Position numbers and translations under genes: made by a program. DNA of 64,000 nucleotides, from positions 182,893,634 through 182,957,633 of the forward strand of contig OY726558.1 in assembly GCA_963383645.1 (NCBI GenBank), given 5' to 3'. Under the pieces are notes generated by a model that worked only from the letters and a program-made list of their open reading frames with translations, was not told the DNA's origin and ran no database searches. The first letter of the stretch is position 1; every line of letters starts with the position of its first letter. Origin of the DNA: Muscardinus avellanarius (lineage: Eukaryota > Chordata > Mammalia > Rodentia > Gliridae). Below are positions 33,570-46,070 of the stretch, piece after piece.

Positions 33570-34473
33570 AATGCTCTGTTCTTTCAGTACCCCTCCTCTC
33601 TGGAAATATTTCCTGGGTCTTGCCTTAGGCTTCCACACTTAACACTTGGGAACTGACAGTCAGGACACCTCACACTTACAACTGCTTCTTCCCACAGTTC
33701 TCCTGGACCTCTCAGCAGTTCTCACTATGATGATGTTTACAAATTGTGACATGGAAACCTGCTTGGCAGCTCCAAGGAAAATGGATTTCTTGCTATGAGA
33801 TTTTAAAACTTCACATTATGAGATATTAACCCCACCCTTAGTGTCAGGGAGAAATCATCACAGCCTATCAAGGTCTACAACAGTTACTTGTGACAAAACA
33901 AAAGACCTCCCTGTCACTCTATTTCACAGAGGCCAGCATAATCATAATGACAAACTATTCAAGATTTAGTGTAGGAAAACAGGACGGTTTACTTACCTAA
34001 AATAAGTCATTAAACATTTAGCCTGAAGCAATTCGTTTTGAAAGCTTTGTCTTCTAAATTCCAATTAGGCAGAAAATATGTTAAGAAGTTTTGCCCCTGG
34101 TCGAATTTAAATTTTCTTTTCTTGACAGAAAAAGTAGATGTAAATAGAAAAACTGAATCTTGAAGCAAAAAAGCAAATATTACTTTTTCAAATATTTTAG
34201 CTTTGCATGTCTCTTTTTTTCAGCAGGTATCTTATCCAGAAATACTGAAACAGGAGGCCAGGGCAATGAGAATCCAGACTATGATAGTCTGCCTCTTCTG
34301 AGACCTGAAATTGGATGCAGCCACCACATGAAAAACAATTGCCACAGCTCTAACAATTTTTTTAGGGTTTTTAAAATAATTATTCCTATTTTTTAATCCT
34401 AAAAATACCCATGAACTTAGAAATGAACCTTTTAGTTTGAAATTAAACATTTTGCTTTTTAAAAGTATGGCTG
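33570..34473. other. Single-copy DNA
   Basis: No repeat recognised; no exon supported. Confidence 0.4.
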
Positions 34474-34574
34474 AAGCCAGGCATGGTGGCTCATGCCCAT
34501 AATCCCAGTATGTGGGAGGCTGAGGCAGGAGAACCACAGATTCGAAAACAGCTTCAACAATTTAGCAAGACACC
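34474..34574 (+). mobile_element. B1-ID SINE, B1 half only
   Basis: AAGCCAGGCATGGTGGCTCA, AATCCCAGTATGTGGGAGGC and CAGCTTCAACAATTTAGCAA. The ID half is missing, so the copy is 3'-truncated or deleted. Confidence 0.85.
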
Positions 34575-37500
34575 AAGAGTCAACTCAAATGGAGACTGTT
34601 GACTTTGAGTGATAAGGAAATACAAATATAAGTTCACCAATTGTAACACATGTGCCTTTATGGTAAGGGTTGTTAATAGTGGCAAAGGCTTTGTATGTGT
34701 GGGGTAGCACATGTGCAGGGATCATCTTTCTGTTCCATTTGGCTGTAACTCTAAAACTGCTATAAAAAATTAAGTTTATTTACAAAGCATAGCTGGCAAC
34801 TAAGTTAATAACAGTAAGTGATAAGTTATTGTCTGAAAAAACTTCACATTAAGAGACACTAAGTAATTGTAATAAATATTTTTAGAAGAACTATATATGA
34901 CACTTCAGGAATGATGTTTAGTCTCAAAAGGAAATTCTTGTCCATAACCATATGATTGCATGCAAAATAGAAGTTTCATAGAGGGTCACCAGGATTGTAT
35001 AGACATGTTCTGTCATAAGAACAAGAGGTTGCAAAACAAATGAGTCTTGCTTAGTCTGTCCAAAGAAGGAACAGAGCACAGTTTAGCAATAAGACTTCCT
35101 CAACTGAAAATAGAGCTTTCCAGTTCAAGTTTGATCTTTTTTCTTCAGTGATGTTGAGTCATTTCCTCTCTTTAACCTTCTGCTTTAACCTTCTGAGAAA
35201 CTAGAGCTTTGTCAGTCTCACAAAGTTTGGAATTTCAGGTGGTCTGAACATTTCAGAATGTGCATCCTGATGCAAAATGTATCTAAACTTGGAAAAGAAT
35301 ATTGACCCTTTTTGAATCATTCTCTTGGGGAAAATTGCATTCATATTTTTAAACTTCCACACCCACTCTAAAATATATTTTCACAACACTCTCTTCATGT
35401 CTCAGTCTTAGGAATTAGCATTTCCATTGTAAAGACAAAAAGAGATAATCTCATAGTCTACCTACTGCCAAAAGACTATATTGGACAATAAAAATTTGTG
35501 GTAAAACTAATTTTGGCTCTACACATATTAAAAAGAATGGAAGTTCTTTCTTACATAATCAACTAAATTACACACACATGTATTCTATATATGATAATTT
35601 CCCTCAAAGAGGTAGTCTGGTCCTCTGAAATTGTTTCTGAATCCATACTGTTGTCTTTAGTGTGCTACATCTCATAAACTCTCTTAAAGTGTTGTTCTTA
35701 AAAAGAAAACAAAAAACTCAAAAATCAGGCTTTTTATGCTGAAAGTTTATACCGCTAAGTTTTCTTGAATCAGACCCTTCCAAGTCAATATGGGACGAAA
35801 ATGCATTTAGATAGCTTCTGATTGCTAATAAAATGATTGAGAGAGAATGAGATGAACAGCACCTAATATCCTCAGGATGTAGAAATATTTTGTGTATACC
35901 AATGAATATTTTAAGAACTTTTTAAGGGCTCGCTCAAATTTTGGAAAATCTGGATGTCTGAAAGTCCAAGATTTGGGAAATACCATAAAGTAAATGAAGA
36001 ATGTGATTTAATATAAAAAGGAATTGCATATCATATGAAGGTAAAACTAAAAACTATTTACAGGTAAAAAAATAAAAAATTAAGTCAGGTCTAACTTCAA
36101 CTAAAATTTATTTTAGGCATTTCAGTTATTACACATAAGCAGAATAAGCAGGATAATGTTGCATGTCAAAAATTAATAAATACTTTTATTTTTAACAGAA
36201 AGCATTTTAAAAATTATGTAATTTAAATAAAAGCTTTATAAATATTTTATCCTATGATTTACAAAAATACGGAAGGATCCAATCTCCTCATGTTGAGCAG
36301 AAAGCAAGCAGACCTAGAGATTATTATATAATATATATATATATATTTTTTTTTCTCCATTTCTAGTTGGCCAAACTATGAAAAGAAGAAAAAGTTCCAG
36401 AGCCACTCAACACTACAAAAGGCAATGACTAAAATAAAAATTTGTATATTTCAGTTGATTCAACACATTTCAGAAAAATAAATAATGGAAACAGATTATG
36501 TTTATCTAAGAACACAGGCACCAAGGAGTGCAGGAGGATAGATTGATGATCGGGGGTCTCTTCCTATCTCCTAACATTATTATGGATGGAAGAGCCGATC
36601 CACAAATCAAAAAGATGTAATGTGACGTTCAGTAATTTTTAAAGTTATTCATCCCCATTTTTTGAATTCTGAAAATGACAGCACGTTTATTCTTGCATAA
36701 AATTACGTTCGCAGTGAATTTTTTCAAAGAAAAATAAAAGAGCAATGTTACTAGGCTTACAGGCTCAAGGTTGGTTTTGCTACTTCCTGTTTTTGTGGGA
36801 CTTGTTTATGTGCTGTCCTGATCTCTCATTACCCCAAGCCCCGCTTTTTCATGAAGCCAGGTAGGATGTATTCTAGGTCTCATTGTTTAATTGTATTATA
36901 GAGAATAAAAGCAGAAGATTCTACTTGTCTTAAAGCTCAGGAATAGAACCCTTCACCAGATAGGTCTAGAGGTTGCCCCAAAAGATAAGAAGAAATAGAG
37001 ATTTGCTTTCTTGCCCCCATGACCCCAGCCCTGCTTTTGTTTTACTTACTGGGCTGTCATGAGTTTGCCCTAAAGGATGGGCTCAGCTGCACACAGATTT
37101 AAAAATCACTATTTGGGAGAATTTGATCTCTGAATTAAACACATTTCATCTAATGCCTTATTTAAGCATCTGTTAATTTGCTGAGGAAAAGTGTTGTTGA
37201 TGGTTCAGTAGTAAGTGGCAGAAGACTAAATGAAAATGTTGGGTCAACTTGTAAGGTGCTAAATAACCAACTCCAAGTATTTCATAAAGAAAATGCAAAC
37301 TAGCAGGTGTAAACTAGAGAAAACCTCGATTTAATTTTAAAAAGGGAAAGTCCCTTATTTCTGCTTTTGTATGCCAGTCCCCTAAGTCCCTTCTGGCCCT
37401 GTGTCTTTTGGTTTACAGTATCTTGAATTCTCCCTTTTATGTCAACATTGTCACTTTGATGGAAGTAGCTTATCTCAGTGTAAGTTAGCATGTTGCTCTT

Positions 37501-37864
37501 TATGTTGGTAAAGCCTTATTTTTTTTAACTTTTAATGCACTGACCTCTATTAATTAAAAGCAGGGGAACATGATTTTTGAGATCTAGAAGAGATAAACTA
37601 GCTTGGAATTAAACTTTTAGCAAAGAGGAATCTTAAACTTTGCAAAGAGTCTCAAAGTATAAAATATATCTGTTTATTTTCCAACAAATATGTGGTCTGC
37701 TTTTACAGAGATTCCCATAAGCTTTTACAAAAACACTCAAAAGAGACTTAAAATCTCAAGGAGGATGCATAAGTGCGGCAGGTGTGGCTTTAACCTTTTA
37801 AACCCTCATCTCAACCTTAGTTTATTCAGAAGCAGGGAAGCTCTAAAAAAGCAGAGCAAAGATC
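34575..37864. other. Long single-copy AT-rich stretch
   Basis: 3.3 kb with only a short AT repeat (36328-36348) followed by T9. No recognisable exon. Confidence 0.4.
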
Positions 37865-38075
37865 ATGGAAGCTTTGAGTCAAAGGCATAGGTTTGCCTTT
37901 TGGTTGCATAGCTTATTAGCTGTTTGTGCTCTTAAGCAAGTGACTTAATCCCCTAAATTTTTTAAAAATATATTAATACCTGTTTCCCAGGGTTGTTGTA
38001 AAGATAAGATGAAATGGTGCATACAAAAGGGTTTATACACTGTCCTGGACTAAGCACTTGGTGGTTAGATTGGCT
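37865..38075 (+). mobile_element. MIR SINE, diverged
   Basis: TTATTAGCTGTTTGTGCTCT, AAGCAAGTGACTTAATCCCC, TACCTGTTTCCCAGGGTTGT, GTAAAGATAAGATGAAATGG and CTGGACTAAGCACTTGGTGG follow MIR on the plus strand. Confidence 0.75.
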
Positions 38076-39695
38076 TCAGGAGAGAGTCCCCCTAAAGAAA
38101 GGGAACTTCTACGTGCCAGGAGGCACCCAGCAGGGATTCCCTGCAGGCTCCCTTTGAAGGCTGATAAGCATCTTCAACAGCTGCAAGAGAGAATACAAGG
38201 ACCAGGCCAGAGGGCAAGGGTCATGGCCTTTGGCCTTCTGCTTTCAGCTCAAAAGACATCTGTCAAAGATCCCCTGGAGGGAAATATAACTCTAAGGAGA
38301 GGCCCAGGGAACATTTTAAGGGATCCTAACAAGCTCTCTTACAAACCTATACCTTTGCATACCTAGTGTTTCTTTTAGATCTTCCATCACCTGCTTAATT
38401 TAAAATTCTATAATATTCAGTCCAAGCATTAACACTTTTGTAAGTCCATACAGATTTTCCAGAATCAGTAGGGTTCATCTCTTCTCCTCAGTGCCTTACA
38501 TAGCATGCATTCTTGGCAACCTCTCACCCACATCTCCCCCTAAGTGTTCCTTAATGCAGGAATCATGTGTGGTTCCTCACTGATCTCCAAAGTTTATTCT
38601 TCTCTGCAGTTTCTCTGAGACAATTGCTAAAGATGCTCCTCTTTGCAATCCATTGACTGCTCTGCATCAGAATCTCATGGGATATTTTTTAAAGATTCCT
38701 TGGTCTCTGCAAGTTTGATTCGATAGTTTTAAATTAAGGCTTTGGGGACTTACAAAAACAAATAACTTTAAGTTCTCCAAGTCACTGTGATGCAGTTTAT
38801 CCCTGGAGTGGCATTTAGACCCACTGAATTTGACCACTGTGATTATTTTGTTGATATATAAATTTTAAAACAATTTAATTTTATTAAGACATTTACAAAT
38901 GTCTGTTTAAAATAGCTTGATTCAATTATAGTATTTTTATTTCAGCCTACCTGAGGTTGGCTATTTTTTGTCACATAATGAATACTTTTCATTATATATT
39001 GAATATTTTCATATTATATGTTAAATTTTCACTACATACTGAATATCAGTTTTAGTAAAGCACGCAGTTTTTTATTTTGCTTAAAAAATTCTCTAGAGCT
39101 TCTTACTATAAGATTCCAAACACCTAACTATTTCCTACAATCACAGAGCTCTTTTGAGGACAAAAGGAAAGTCGTGAAAAATACTGTCAGCAACAGATTT
39201 GAATTTTGAAAACAACCAGGCAATTCACGGCTTTAAGTCTGATGAAAAATTGGGAAGAAATCAAGAAAATGTTATTAGAGGGTAAAAGTAATTTTATGTC
39301 TAGTTTTAATTTGGTTCTGAAGCCAATTACTAAAGCATATTTCTGAAAAGTTTAGAAAATAATGCTGCTGTTTGAATAACAATAGTTTCATAATATGTAA
39401 TCTTATTTTGATAATATTTATTTTGGTATTTATATGCTAGAAATTGAGTGAGTCCACCATATTACTTCATAAACTTTGAGATAACATTAGACTTTTAAAA
39501 CTAATTTATACATTTAATTTTAAAAAAAGAAAAGAAAAAGGACAGTTTCCTCAGTTTGCAAGAATAACCAGGCAACAGATTACTGCTATCTGTTTTCTCC
39601 CTGTCCTTTACCCTATTTAGATTTTCTGTAGTGTTCAAAGCAGTTCTTCATGCGAGAGCAAAAATTTAGGAAAAAGGATAGTCAAGGTGCAAATT
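38076..39695. other. Single-copy DNA
   Basis: A 102-codon plus frame (38058-38366) opens with TTG rather than ATG and has no recognised domain. The rest is AT-rich. Confidence 0.4.
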
Positions 39696-39711
39696 AAAAG
39701 ATCTACTTTCA
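39696..39711. repeat. Target-site duplication, left copy
   Basis: AAAAGATCTACTTTCA, repeated with one change at 39927-39942. Confidence 0.85.
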
Positions 39712-39926
39712 GGCCGGGCGTGGTGGCACATGCTTATAATCCCCGTGCTTGGGAGGCTGAGACAGGAGGATCACACAGGATCGAAGACAGACTCAGCTAC
39801 TTAATGAGGCTCTCAGCAACTTAGACCCTGTTTCCAAATAAAGTATAAAATAGGTCTGGGAGTATAGCCTGGAGGTAGAAGGTACCTGGGTTCCACCCTC
39901 AGTACCAGAAAAAAAAAAAAGAAAAA
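39712..39926 (+). mobile_element. B1-ID SINE, type III
   Basis: GGCCGGGCGTGGTGGCACAT start, CTCAGCTACTTAATGAGGCT centre retained, TTTCCAAATAAAGTATAAAA, GGTCTGGGAGTATAGCCTGG, then CCTGGGTTCCACCCTCAG end. It combines a type II-like ID part with the undeleted centre, so it looks like the intermediate between types I and II. The tail is A-rich with one G. Confidence 0.95.
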
Positions 39927-39942
39927 AAAAGATCTATTTTCA
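39927..39942. repeat. Target-site duplication, right copy
   Basis: AAAAGATCTATTTTCA, 15 of 16 bases identical to 39696-39711. Confidence 0.85.
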
Positions 39943-40600
39943 TGGAGAGCAGAAAGTTCTTGGCATGGTAGAAATAAAATTTGTAAGAGGCTTGGGAAAT
40001 GTCTCATCACACCTGTTGTAAATCATTGCTGGATGCACAAAGTACACCTGAGATAGGAATAATGGAGAATTAGAATGGGAAGGAACCAGGACCTTCTCCA
40101 GTCTTTGGATGTGATCCAACCATGAGCAAAACAGAAAAAGTAGAACATAGATTGTGTTTGAAGCTTTTCATCCTCCTGTAATTATCACAACCTGTCTCTT
40201 TGTGACACTTATTAAGGTATTAGCTAATAATTACTTAAGGTACCCAAATGAATTGACCCTAGCATAAAAGGGCATAAGTGAGCTAGAGACAAAAATGTTT
40301 TCTTCACTATGGGAATAATTTCCCTCATGCCTTTTAAAGGCTGTGACAGTCATGAGATTGTTACTTCCTTGTTCACATTAGTATTACCCTGAAAATACAT
40401 ATTCCTATAGGGTTCTTACAAAGAAAATGTTCCAACTCAAAGGAGAGAGATCTGATGTTAAATCTCCATTTCTTTCCCAGCTTGAGTTGCTGCTATCACA
40501 GAGGGAGGCTTTGACCCACATTTTGGGATTTGCACCAGGATAGTGGTTCTGTGTTGCCTTCTTCTGTTGTCTTTTTACCCTGTTCAAGACATTCAAACCA
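39943..40600. other. Single-copy DNA
   Basis: Nothing recognised. Confidence 0.4.
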
Positions 40601-40763
40601 TTTGGGTTTGGTGGGATGCTTCCAGTTTGGAGAGCTGAGACAGAAGGTTTGATTGCAGGTTTGAGGTCAGCCTCAGCAACTCAGCAAGATCCCATTTCAA
40701 AAATAAAAAAGGATGGTAGTATAGTTCAGATGTAGAACATCTCTGAGTTAAATCCCCTGTGCC
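40601..40763 (+). mobile_element. B1-ID SINE, old, 5' end eroded
   Basis: TGAGGTCAGCCTCAGCAACT, AGCAAGATCCCATTTCAAAA, GGTAGTATAGTTCAGATGTA and AAATCCCCTGTGCC are recognisable; the first 30 bases are not. Confidence 0.8.
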
Positions 40764-42753
40764 AAAAAAAGTTTATACTTATCATATATATGTATAACAC
40801 TCAAGCACTTTTACTGATTATCATGAGTGTTGCATGATAAGATTATTTGTCGAATATGGCACCATTGTTAAAGAAAAATTTATTTAGTAATACTTGGTAA
40901 AGCACAGAGCAAAAGACTTTACTCAAAAGCATTGTGATAGGTGCAGGGATCTTGCAATTGGAGAGAGATCAGGTTCCATCACAAATATATCATGAACAAG
41001 TGGGAATTTATAGCCAAGGAGCAGGGTGAGGGATTGAAGAATGAAAATTACTAAAATGAAACATAAAATGTAAGGAGTCTGGCTAAACTAACCTAACAGG
41101 ATTCTTGTCAAAGACAGGCCAGGGTGATCAGACATCACCTGAGGGGTGATGGAGGTTGAAAAACCTGATCACAGATATCAAGGGTGGGGGTAATTTTAGT
41201 AATCCGAAGTATAATAGGCCAAAAGTCATTTCAGAAGGCTGACCAAAGTTTGGCCAAGCAAAGAATCTTTGCTACCACATGGTAATGATATAAATTAGAA
41301 AAAAAGAGAGGGGGCAGATTATTTAACATTGACCTTGGATGACTGAGCCAGTTTTTCAATTTTCTCTAATAGTTGTAGCAGTAACTAGAACTGCCTTTTT
41401 GTGCTAAATAAATGTACTTGTGTCTTGGAGTTATGATAGAAGGAGAAGGAAGAGAAGGAAGCCATTCATGTAATGACTAAGAGTCATTTTACTTAAAAAT
41501 TGAAAAGGATGACACCTCATTTGGGAAATGTTACATCACATTTACACTATATGCATTATTATTGGATGCATAAAGTATAAGATATGAATAAAAGAGAAAC
41601 AGAAGTTAAAAAGAATCCAAGACCCACCCACATAGGCCCTGATAACAGAATTTCTGATCCTTGCTATTCTCTAAAGAACTCTGTTTGAGTTTGATTCAGC
41701 ATCACTTCCCTAAATAATCTGTATTCCCTCTGCCTCCCAAATAGGACAAATAATAAATAAATCTTGTAAATCAAAATAAGAACAATTATAAAATTTAAGA
41801 TTTCAGTTTGGAATTACACAGTTAATGTCACCCACAATTTATCTTCCTATTCCTACCCTACGCTAGTGTAATTTAGGAAATCAGAACTTAGATATATATT
41901 CTATGCACATTTATATTTTTATGATGCAAATGTACATTACAGACACCATAAATAAAACCACTTATTTCTCCTTCCAAAATTATCTCATCTCCCATCTTTT
42001 AAAAGAATATTATTTTTAGTAATATCACCACCAAAGGCATCCAAATTTATTCTTCAGAAATAAAGAAAATAAAAATTATTTATGTGACTTCAAACTCCAT
42101 AAAGTAATAAAATGAGAGAATTTCATTACTTTCTGCTTTGATGATATCTTTTATTGTGACATAATAATAATATTCATGTTATAGTAATGGTACCAATAAT
42201 AACAATAAGTGTCTGTCTTTTGCATGTAGATATGAGTCTCCTAACTATGCATGCTGGAAATTCTAAGAAAAAAAATTATAAAGACAAATAATTGCAATGG
42301 TGGCACTATTTAGTTCCCTATTAACAATCTGAGTTCCTGGAGCACAGTCTCCAGTGTTTCACTCCTTCAGCTCCTTGGGTGTTTGCTATTTTCACAAACA
42401 CTATAATTTAGGAAGACAACAAACTGCTCCTCACCTCTTTCACCTTCCCCTGACTTTTGTGGCTTCTTCAGGAATCTACTGATCGCAGAATGCATACTAC
42501 CTCTCAGCTCTCAGTCACCGCATATTCAGATTTTGCAATATATCAGTTCCTTGTTAGCATATGCTTGACAAGAAACATTTAAAGCTCTTTAGCTTTCTAT
42601 GTACTGTGAGATTTAGTTTAATATCATTCTCCATATTATGCATCCTAAGGTGTTGTCTTTTTCCTCACCCTAAATTCTGAATAGTACTATGAATCATCTT
42701 TGAAACCATCCTGAACCAGACCCACCTACTGTTCCAGTGCTTATCAGTGGTTG
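40764..42753. other. Mostly single-copy; LTR-like segment at 40860-41290
   Basis: The segment with ACTTTACTCAAAAGCATTGT, GTGGGAATTTATAGCCAAGG and GGCCAGGGTGATCAGACATC has the style of a mid-age retroviral LTR. I cannot name a family or find its ends. The remainder is AT-rich and unassigned. Confidence 0.3.
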
Positions 42754-43082
42754 TATTAGTCAGCTCTCACTGTAACAAAATACCTGAGATATTAACTTAC
42801 AAAAGACACACTTTGGTTCACAGTTTTGGAGGATCAAGACTATGATCAATTGGCTGGTGGTGAGGCAGCAAGTCATAGTTGATTATGTGGTGAATCAAAA
42901 CCATTTAATTCATCTCCAAGAAGCAACAGACAAAGAATAAAGAGCCAGAGTACCACAGTCCCCTTTGGGACTGACATAAAGCCCTCCATCCTAAAGTTCT
43001 GGCCAACTCCCCCCAGTGCCATCCTGGAGACCAGGGCTTGAACTCATACCCACTTATGCAAACCATAGCCCTGGTTTTCAGC
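42754..43082 (-). mobile_element. MaLR (MLT1/MT-like) LTR
   Basis: TATTAGTCAGCTCTCACTGT, AACAAAATACCTGAGATATT, GGTGGTGAGGCAGCAAGTCA and ACCAGGGCTTGAACTCATAC give the reverse-complement order of a MaLR LTR. Diverged; no internal region. Confidence 0.75.
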
Positions 43083-43905
43083 ATTGTTTTCCAAAATCAA
43101 TTTATACTGTCATAATAGTGCTTTCTTTTTGAAAATGAGGCAACTGATCTCTAAAAGCATGTAAGAATGAGCAAGCAGTCTGACTTTGTTGCTGTGACCA
43201 GGGAAAACTTAATATATTGACTCTTAACTTTAAAAAATATTATTAGTATGGGTTCATATTATTTATTAAATTTAGCAAAAATAGAAAAGCATTTGATTTA
43301 TCTACCAAAATGCATAATTTTAACCAAAACCAATCATCAAATATTAAGTTGACTTTTCTGATTTTTCTAAACATTTTAGATTGACCTATATTTCCATTAG
43401 AAATTATGGCTGGTGGATCTGGCTTTGACCTTTGAAAACTTTATATTTTTTTCCAACATCTTCACCATCCATATGATAGTTTAAACATCACAGTGTAGGA
43501 TTCTGAAGAACTATAAAGTATCTGAAAAAGTAATCCTATTTTCAAGTTAACAAGAGAGTCCGTTTTTTTGGAAGAAGACAAGAGACTCCTAGGTCAGAGA
43601 TAAAGCATAGTTTATTAGTCACAAAAGAAAAAGCATTAGTCAGATTGTCAATTTTCTCATGTGAAGTGACAACTTAAGGGGTATAAATTCTTCCTTTGGG
43701 GATAATGATAAAGTCATGGTATATGTACATTGTGTACACTTTAAAATAGGGATAGTAATGACATATGTACTTTGTGATAGTGAAGACATAAGTGTGCTAT
43801 GTACACTTTAAAACAGGGTAGTAAATTCAATGTTATGTGTATTGTACAACAATAATAATAATCTTAACTAACATTAGCCACATGATTGAGAATACATTTT
43901 TATAC
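43083..43905. other. Single-copy DNA with a degenerate tandem
   Basis: GTACACTTTAAAA recurs 67 bp apart (43734 and 43801), with similar flanks ending GGGATAGTAA / GGGTAGTAA: a two-copy degenerate tandem. Confidence 0.45.
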
Positions 43906-43916
43906 TAGAAACATTG
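43906..43916. repeat. Target-site duplication, left copy
   Basis: TAGAAACATTG, with TAGGAACATTG at 44122-44132. Confidence 0.75.
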
Positions 43917-44121
43917 CCAGGCGTGGTGGTGCACACTTGTAATCCCCGCGCTTGGGAGGCAGAGACAGGAGGATCGTGCAGGTTTGAAGCCAGCCACGCT
44001 GGCTTAAGAGACCCTGTTTCCAAATAATATAAAATAGGTCTGGGAGTGTAGCCCGGAGGTAGAAGGGTTTCCAGGAACCCCAGTACCACCAAAAATAAAT
44101 AAATAAATTAATTAATTAAAT
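43917..44121 (+). mobile_element. B1-ID SINE, type II
   Basis: CCAGGCGTGGTGGTGCACAC start, ACGCTGGCTTAAGAGACCC centre, GTAGCCCGGAGGTAGAAGGG, TTTCCAGGAACCCCAGTACC end. The tail evolved into AAAT/TTAA units. Confidence 0.95.
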
Positions 44122-44132
44122 TAGGAACATTG
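44122..44132. repeat. Target-site duplication, right copy
   Basis: 10 of 11 bases match 43906-43916. Confidence 0.75.
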
Positions 44133-44254
44133 AGCCCATTCCAGAGATGGAGGGATTTGGGGGTGATAAATGGTGAAATAAAAGGAAAGTATAAGTCTAA
44201 AGGTATCTAGAAGAGGGGATGATAAATAACACATTAAATGTGACTCAGTCAACA

Positions 44255-44547
44255 TTATCACTGCTGTGATCCAAAACAACTAACCAAGACAACTTAGAGG
44301 AAGGAAGATTTATTTGTTCAGTTTTTGGAGATTCAGAGTTTTAGTCTATGTAAGGCTAGGTCTGTGGAGATCAGGGCATGATGCTGGGAATCTGAGAGAG
44401 GGAGACCAAGGTTCTGCTCTCACAGGCTGGAAGCAGAGAGTGAGCAGTGGGATCTCCAAGGCCATGCCCCCAGAAACCTCCTCCTTATCAAGCAAGCCCC
44501 ACTTCCAAAAGCTTTCAATATTGCTACCTTGTTTCACCAAGGCCTAA
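44255..44547 (-). mobile_element. MaLR-like LTR
   Basis: AGGAAGGAAGATTTATTTGT, GGAGATTCAGAGTTTTAGTC, GGAAGCAGAGAGTGAGCAGT and CAAGCCCCACTTCCAAAAGC match the reverse order of a MaLR LTR (the internal 'gaagatttatt ... cagagttt' block). Diverged. Confidence 0.6.
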
Positions 44548-44743
44548 GATTTCTAAGTACAAAACTTTATAAAACAAAATGTAATTGCTATTGTACTTAT
44601 AGGTCTTATTTTGTAATCAAAACTTCACAGTATTTAAAAACATTCCAGTGTATGCAGTTTAGTAAAAGTGGTCCACAAAATTGAACAGCATATAATTAAT
44701 TACCCAGCAGGTCACAGTGCTCAATCTCACATTTTCCCTACCG

Positions 44744-45115
44744 TATCTGTCAGCATTCTTGTAGTTATAATCTAAAGATTGACCATATAATTTAGAGAAA
44801 TAAAGTTTTTTTTATGGTTTCAGATTTAGTCCGTGTGAAGCTGGAAACCACAGATCTTAGGACGTAGTAACAGGAGGGAGAGGCAGAGCACATGAGCTGT
44901 GTTTATATCATGGAAACAAGAGAGCAGAAGGAAGAGAAAGGCTCCAACCACAGGGACCTCATCCACCAGCCACACCTTAAGGGCCTGCCAGATAACACCA
45001 GGTGAACCTATTACTATGGATTTATCCACTGCTGGGATTACAGCCCTCACTGGCTCCACTACATCAACCCTGAATATGAATAAATGAGCTCTTTAGGGGA
45101 CGTTTTATATCTAAC
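44744..45115 (-). mobile_element. MaLR-like LTR
   Basis: CAGCATTCTTGTAGTTATAA, AGAAATAAAGTTTTTTTTAT, GGAAACCACAGATCTTAGGA, GAGCAGAAGGAAGAGAAAGG and CACACCTTAAGGGCCTGCCA in reverse MaLR order. It lies 200 bp from the LTR at 44255 in the same orientation. Confidence 0.55.
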
Positions 45116-45621
45116 ACCTACCTTTTACTTTGTGATTTACTATAATAATCTTTGTGAAACACAGAATTTACATAAGTGTATTCATTGTCTTGAGTCCTAA
45201 ACCCAATTTATAACATTGGGGGTTTACTCTTAGTGCTGCCTTCTATATGATATTATTATAGCTCAGGGTTGTGATACCTAACAAATTTAAATGATTTCTT
45301 TTGCAATACAGTTCCACCAATAAATATTAATTCCTGCTGGGATAGCTTTTTAAAGAATGAAACTAAATGAAATTATATAACTGGTGACTGTGCCGAACAT
45401 CCTGTAGCTGGCTGTATTATAAATATTAATAGAATCATACGCAAACATGGAGACCAAGAACACTGAAGTGAGAAGTCCTTGCTGAGTTATCATTACCTCT
45501 GTTAGAGTGAAGTTTTAGTCGGTTCTACCCAGATATGTTAACTCAGAAAAGCCATCTAGAAATATTTTAGTTTTTGAGACCATCTGTCTGTTTTTATGAG
45601 CTTCATTTAAATGAATGAATT
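45116..45621. other. Single-copy DNA
   Basis: Nothing recognised. Confidence 0.4.
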
Positions 45622-45837
45622 TAGCTGGGCATGGTGGTACATGCTAATAATCTTAGTTCTTGGAAGGCTGGAATCGAAGGATCACAGGTTTGATCACAGG
45701 ACAGCCTCAAGAATGTGGAGAGACTGTTAGCAACCTCATGAGACTGGATCAAAACAAAAAATAAAAATAAAAAATAAAAAGGACTTGGGAGTATAACTGA
45801 GAGGCAAAATATCCTTGATTTCAATCCCCAGTACTAC
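45622..45837 (+). mobile_element. B1-ID SINE, type I, old
   Basis: AGCTGGGCATGGTGGTACAT start, GACAGCCTCAAGAATGTGGA, GACTTGGGAGTATAACTGAG and TTTCAATCCCCAGTACTAC end. Centre A-rich and slightly expanded. Confidence 0.9.
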
Positions 45838-45964
45838 AAAATTAATTCTACTTAATTTACCCATTTACCCCAATGCTATAAAAATGGAACTAGCTTCATC
45901 CTCTTCTCAGTTTTGAGAGTGACTTTTATGCTTAAATGACTGATTACAGTCATTACAATATAGG

Positions 45965-46070
45965 ATCATCCTCCCTCGTTAGATTATGAGATTCCTGAAG
46001 GCAAATTTATATTTGCAGTGCCAGGGTCTAAACACAGAATCAGCTGGCATTAAATAAATACTTCTTACTA
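45965..46070 (+). mobile_element. L2 3'-end fragment
   Basis: AGATTATGAGATTCCTGAAG, GCAGTGCCAGGGTCTAAACA and GCATTAAATAAATACTT resemble the conserved L2 (CR1-like LINE) 3' end. Short and diverged. Confidence 0.5.

Noticed and set aside
38058..38366. 102-codon plus-strand frame
   Set aside because: Begins with TTG rather than ATG, overlaps the end of a MIR and has no family resemblance.
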